DNA of 13,887 bases, from NCBI GenBank assembly GCA_937950565.1, contig CALFCS010000113.1, positions 1 to 13,887 of the forward strand, read 5' to 3'. The notes under the pieces were generated by a model. That model searched no databases. It had not been told where the DNA came from and was given only the letters and a program-made list of their open reading frames with translations. Shown here in pieces: positions 13,847-13,887 of this stretch; the stretch's first letter is position 1, and each line of letters starts with the position of its first letter. Source of the DNA: an uncultured Lachnospiraceae bacterium. Lineage in GTDB: Bacteria; Bacillota; Clostridia; Lachnospirales; Lachnospiraceae. A program made the position numbers and the translations under genes.

Positions 13847-13887
13847 ATAGAACCTCCTTCGTAAATTGTGTGCAGGAGATTCCTGAT

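Noticed and set aside
1..13887. CRISPR array, tRNA, rRNA or prophage genes
   Set aside because: No regularly spaced repeats, cloverleaf sequences, rRNA motifs or phage structural genes were seen.

Overview
The window looks like the chromosome of a gut-type Clostridia, most likely Lachnospiraceae. The grounds are the AT-rich intergenic DNA with strong AGGAGG ribosome sites, a short type I glutamine synthetase paired with an ANTAR regulator, the LL-diaminopimelate aminotransferase route to lysine, PduL in place of Pta, an Rpn-type nuclease of the kind common in this family, and an SLH-anchored multidomain glycosidase. This is inferred from gene content and not from a phylogenetic marker.

Layout. 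Positions 1-465 hold the first codons of a leftward gene with a good promoter, then non-coding DNA with an orphan hairpin terminator. Positions 466-1800 are a leftward set of small envelope genes: a membrane protein with a possible PH-like domain, a small two-helix protein whose start region looks frameshifted, and a lipoprotein. A divergent Xre-type repressor (1936-2163, +) faces them across two palindromic operators that sit on the leftward promoter. Positions 2227-6363 are a leftward metabolic block, glnA - ANTAR regulator - dapF - dapL, joining ammonia assimilation with diaminopimelate/lysine synthesis. A small acidic membrane protein (6569-6790, -) lies upstream of glnA. The rightward gene pduL (7014-7658) encodes a phosphotransacylase. 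It converges on a 1502-residue secreted glycosidase with SLH domains (7736-12244, -), with a bidirectional terminator between them. The right end holds a small membrane protein and an Rpn-family PD-(D/E)XK nuclease.

The most unusual signal is a pair of near-identical 72-base elements (67/72 identical), one in front of dapL (3468-3539, -) and one in front of pduL (6866-6937, +). Each starts with an extended -10 promoter (TGG-TATAAT). The RNA expected to start there can be drawn as an H-type pseudoknot followed by a hairpin that competes for one of its strands. All differences within the transcribed part fall in loops or keep base pairing. In the dapL copy the promoter lies inside the last codons of dapF. 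I do not recognise this as a described riboswitch or leader class. The alternative is a short duplicated or mobile DNA segment.

The glnA leader is also compact: a consensus promoter (TTGACA-17-TATAAT) is built into the terminator of the preceding gene, and an intrinsic terminator with a possible antiterminator follows it at once. This fits control by the ANTAR protein encoded just downstream of glnA, although the usual two-hexaloop ANTAR target is not evident.
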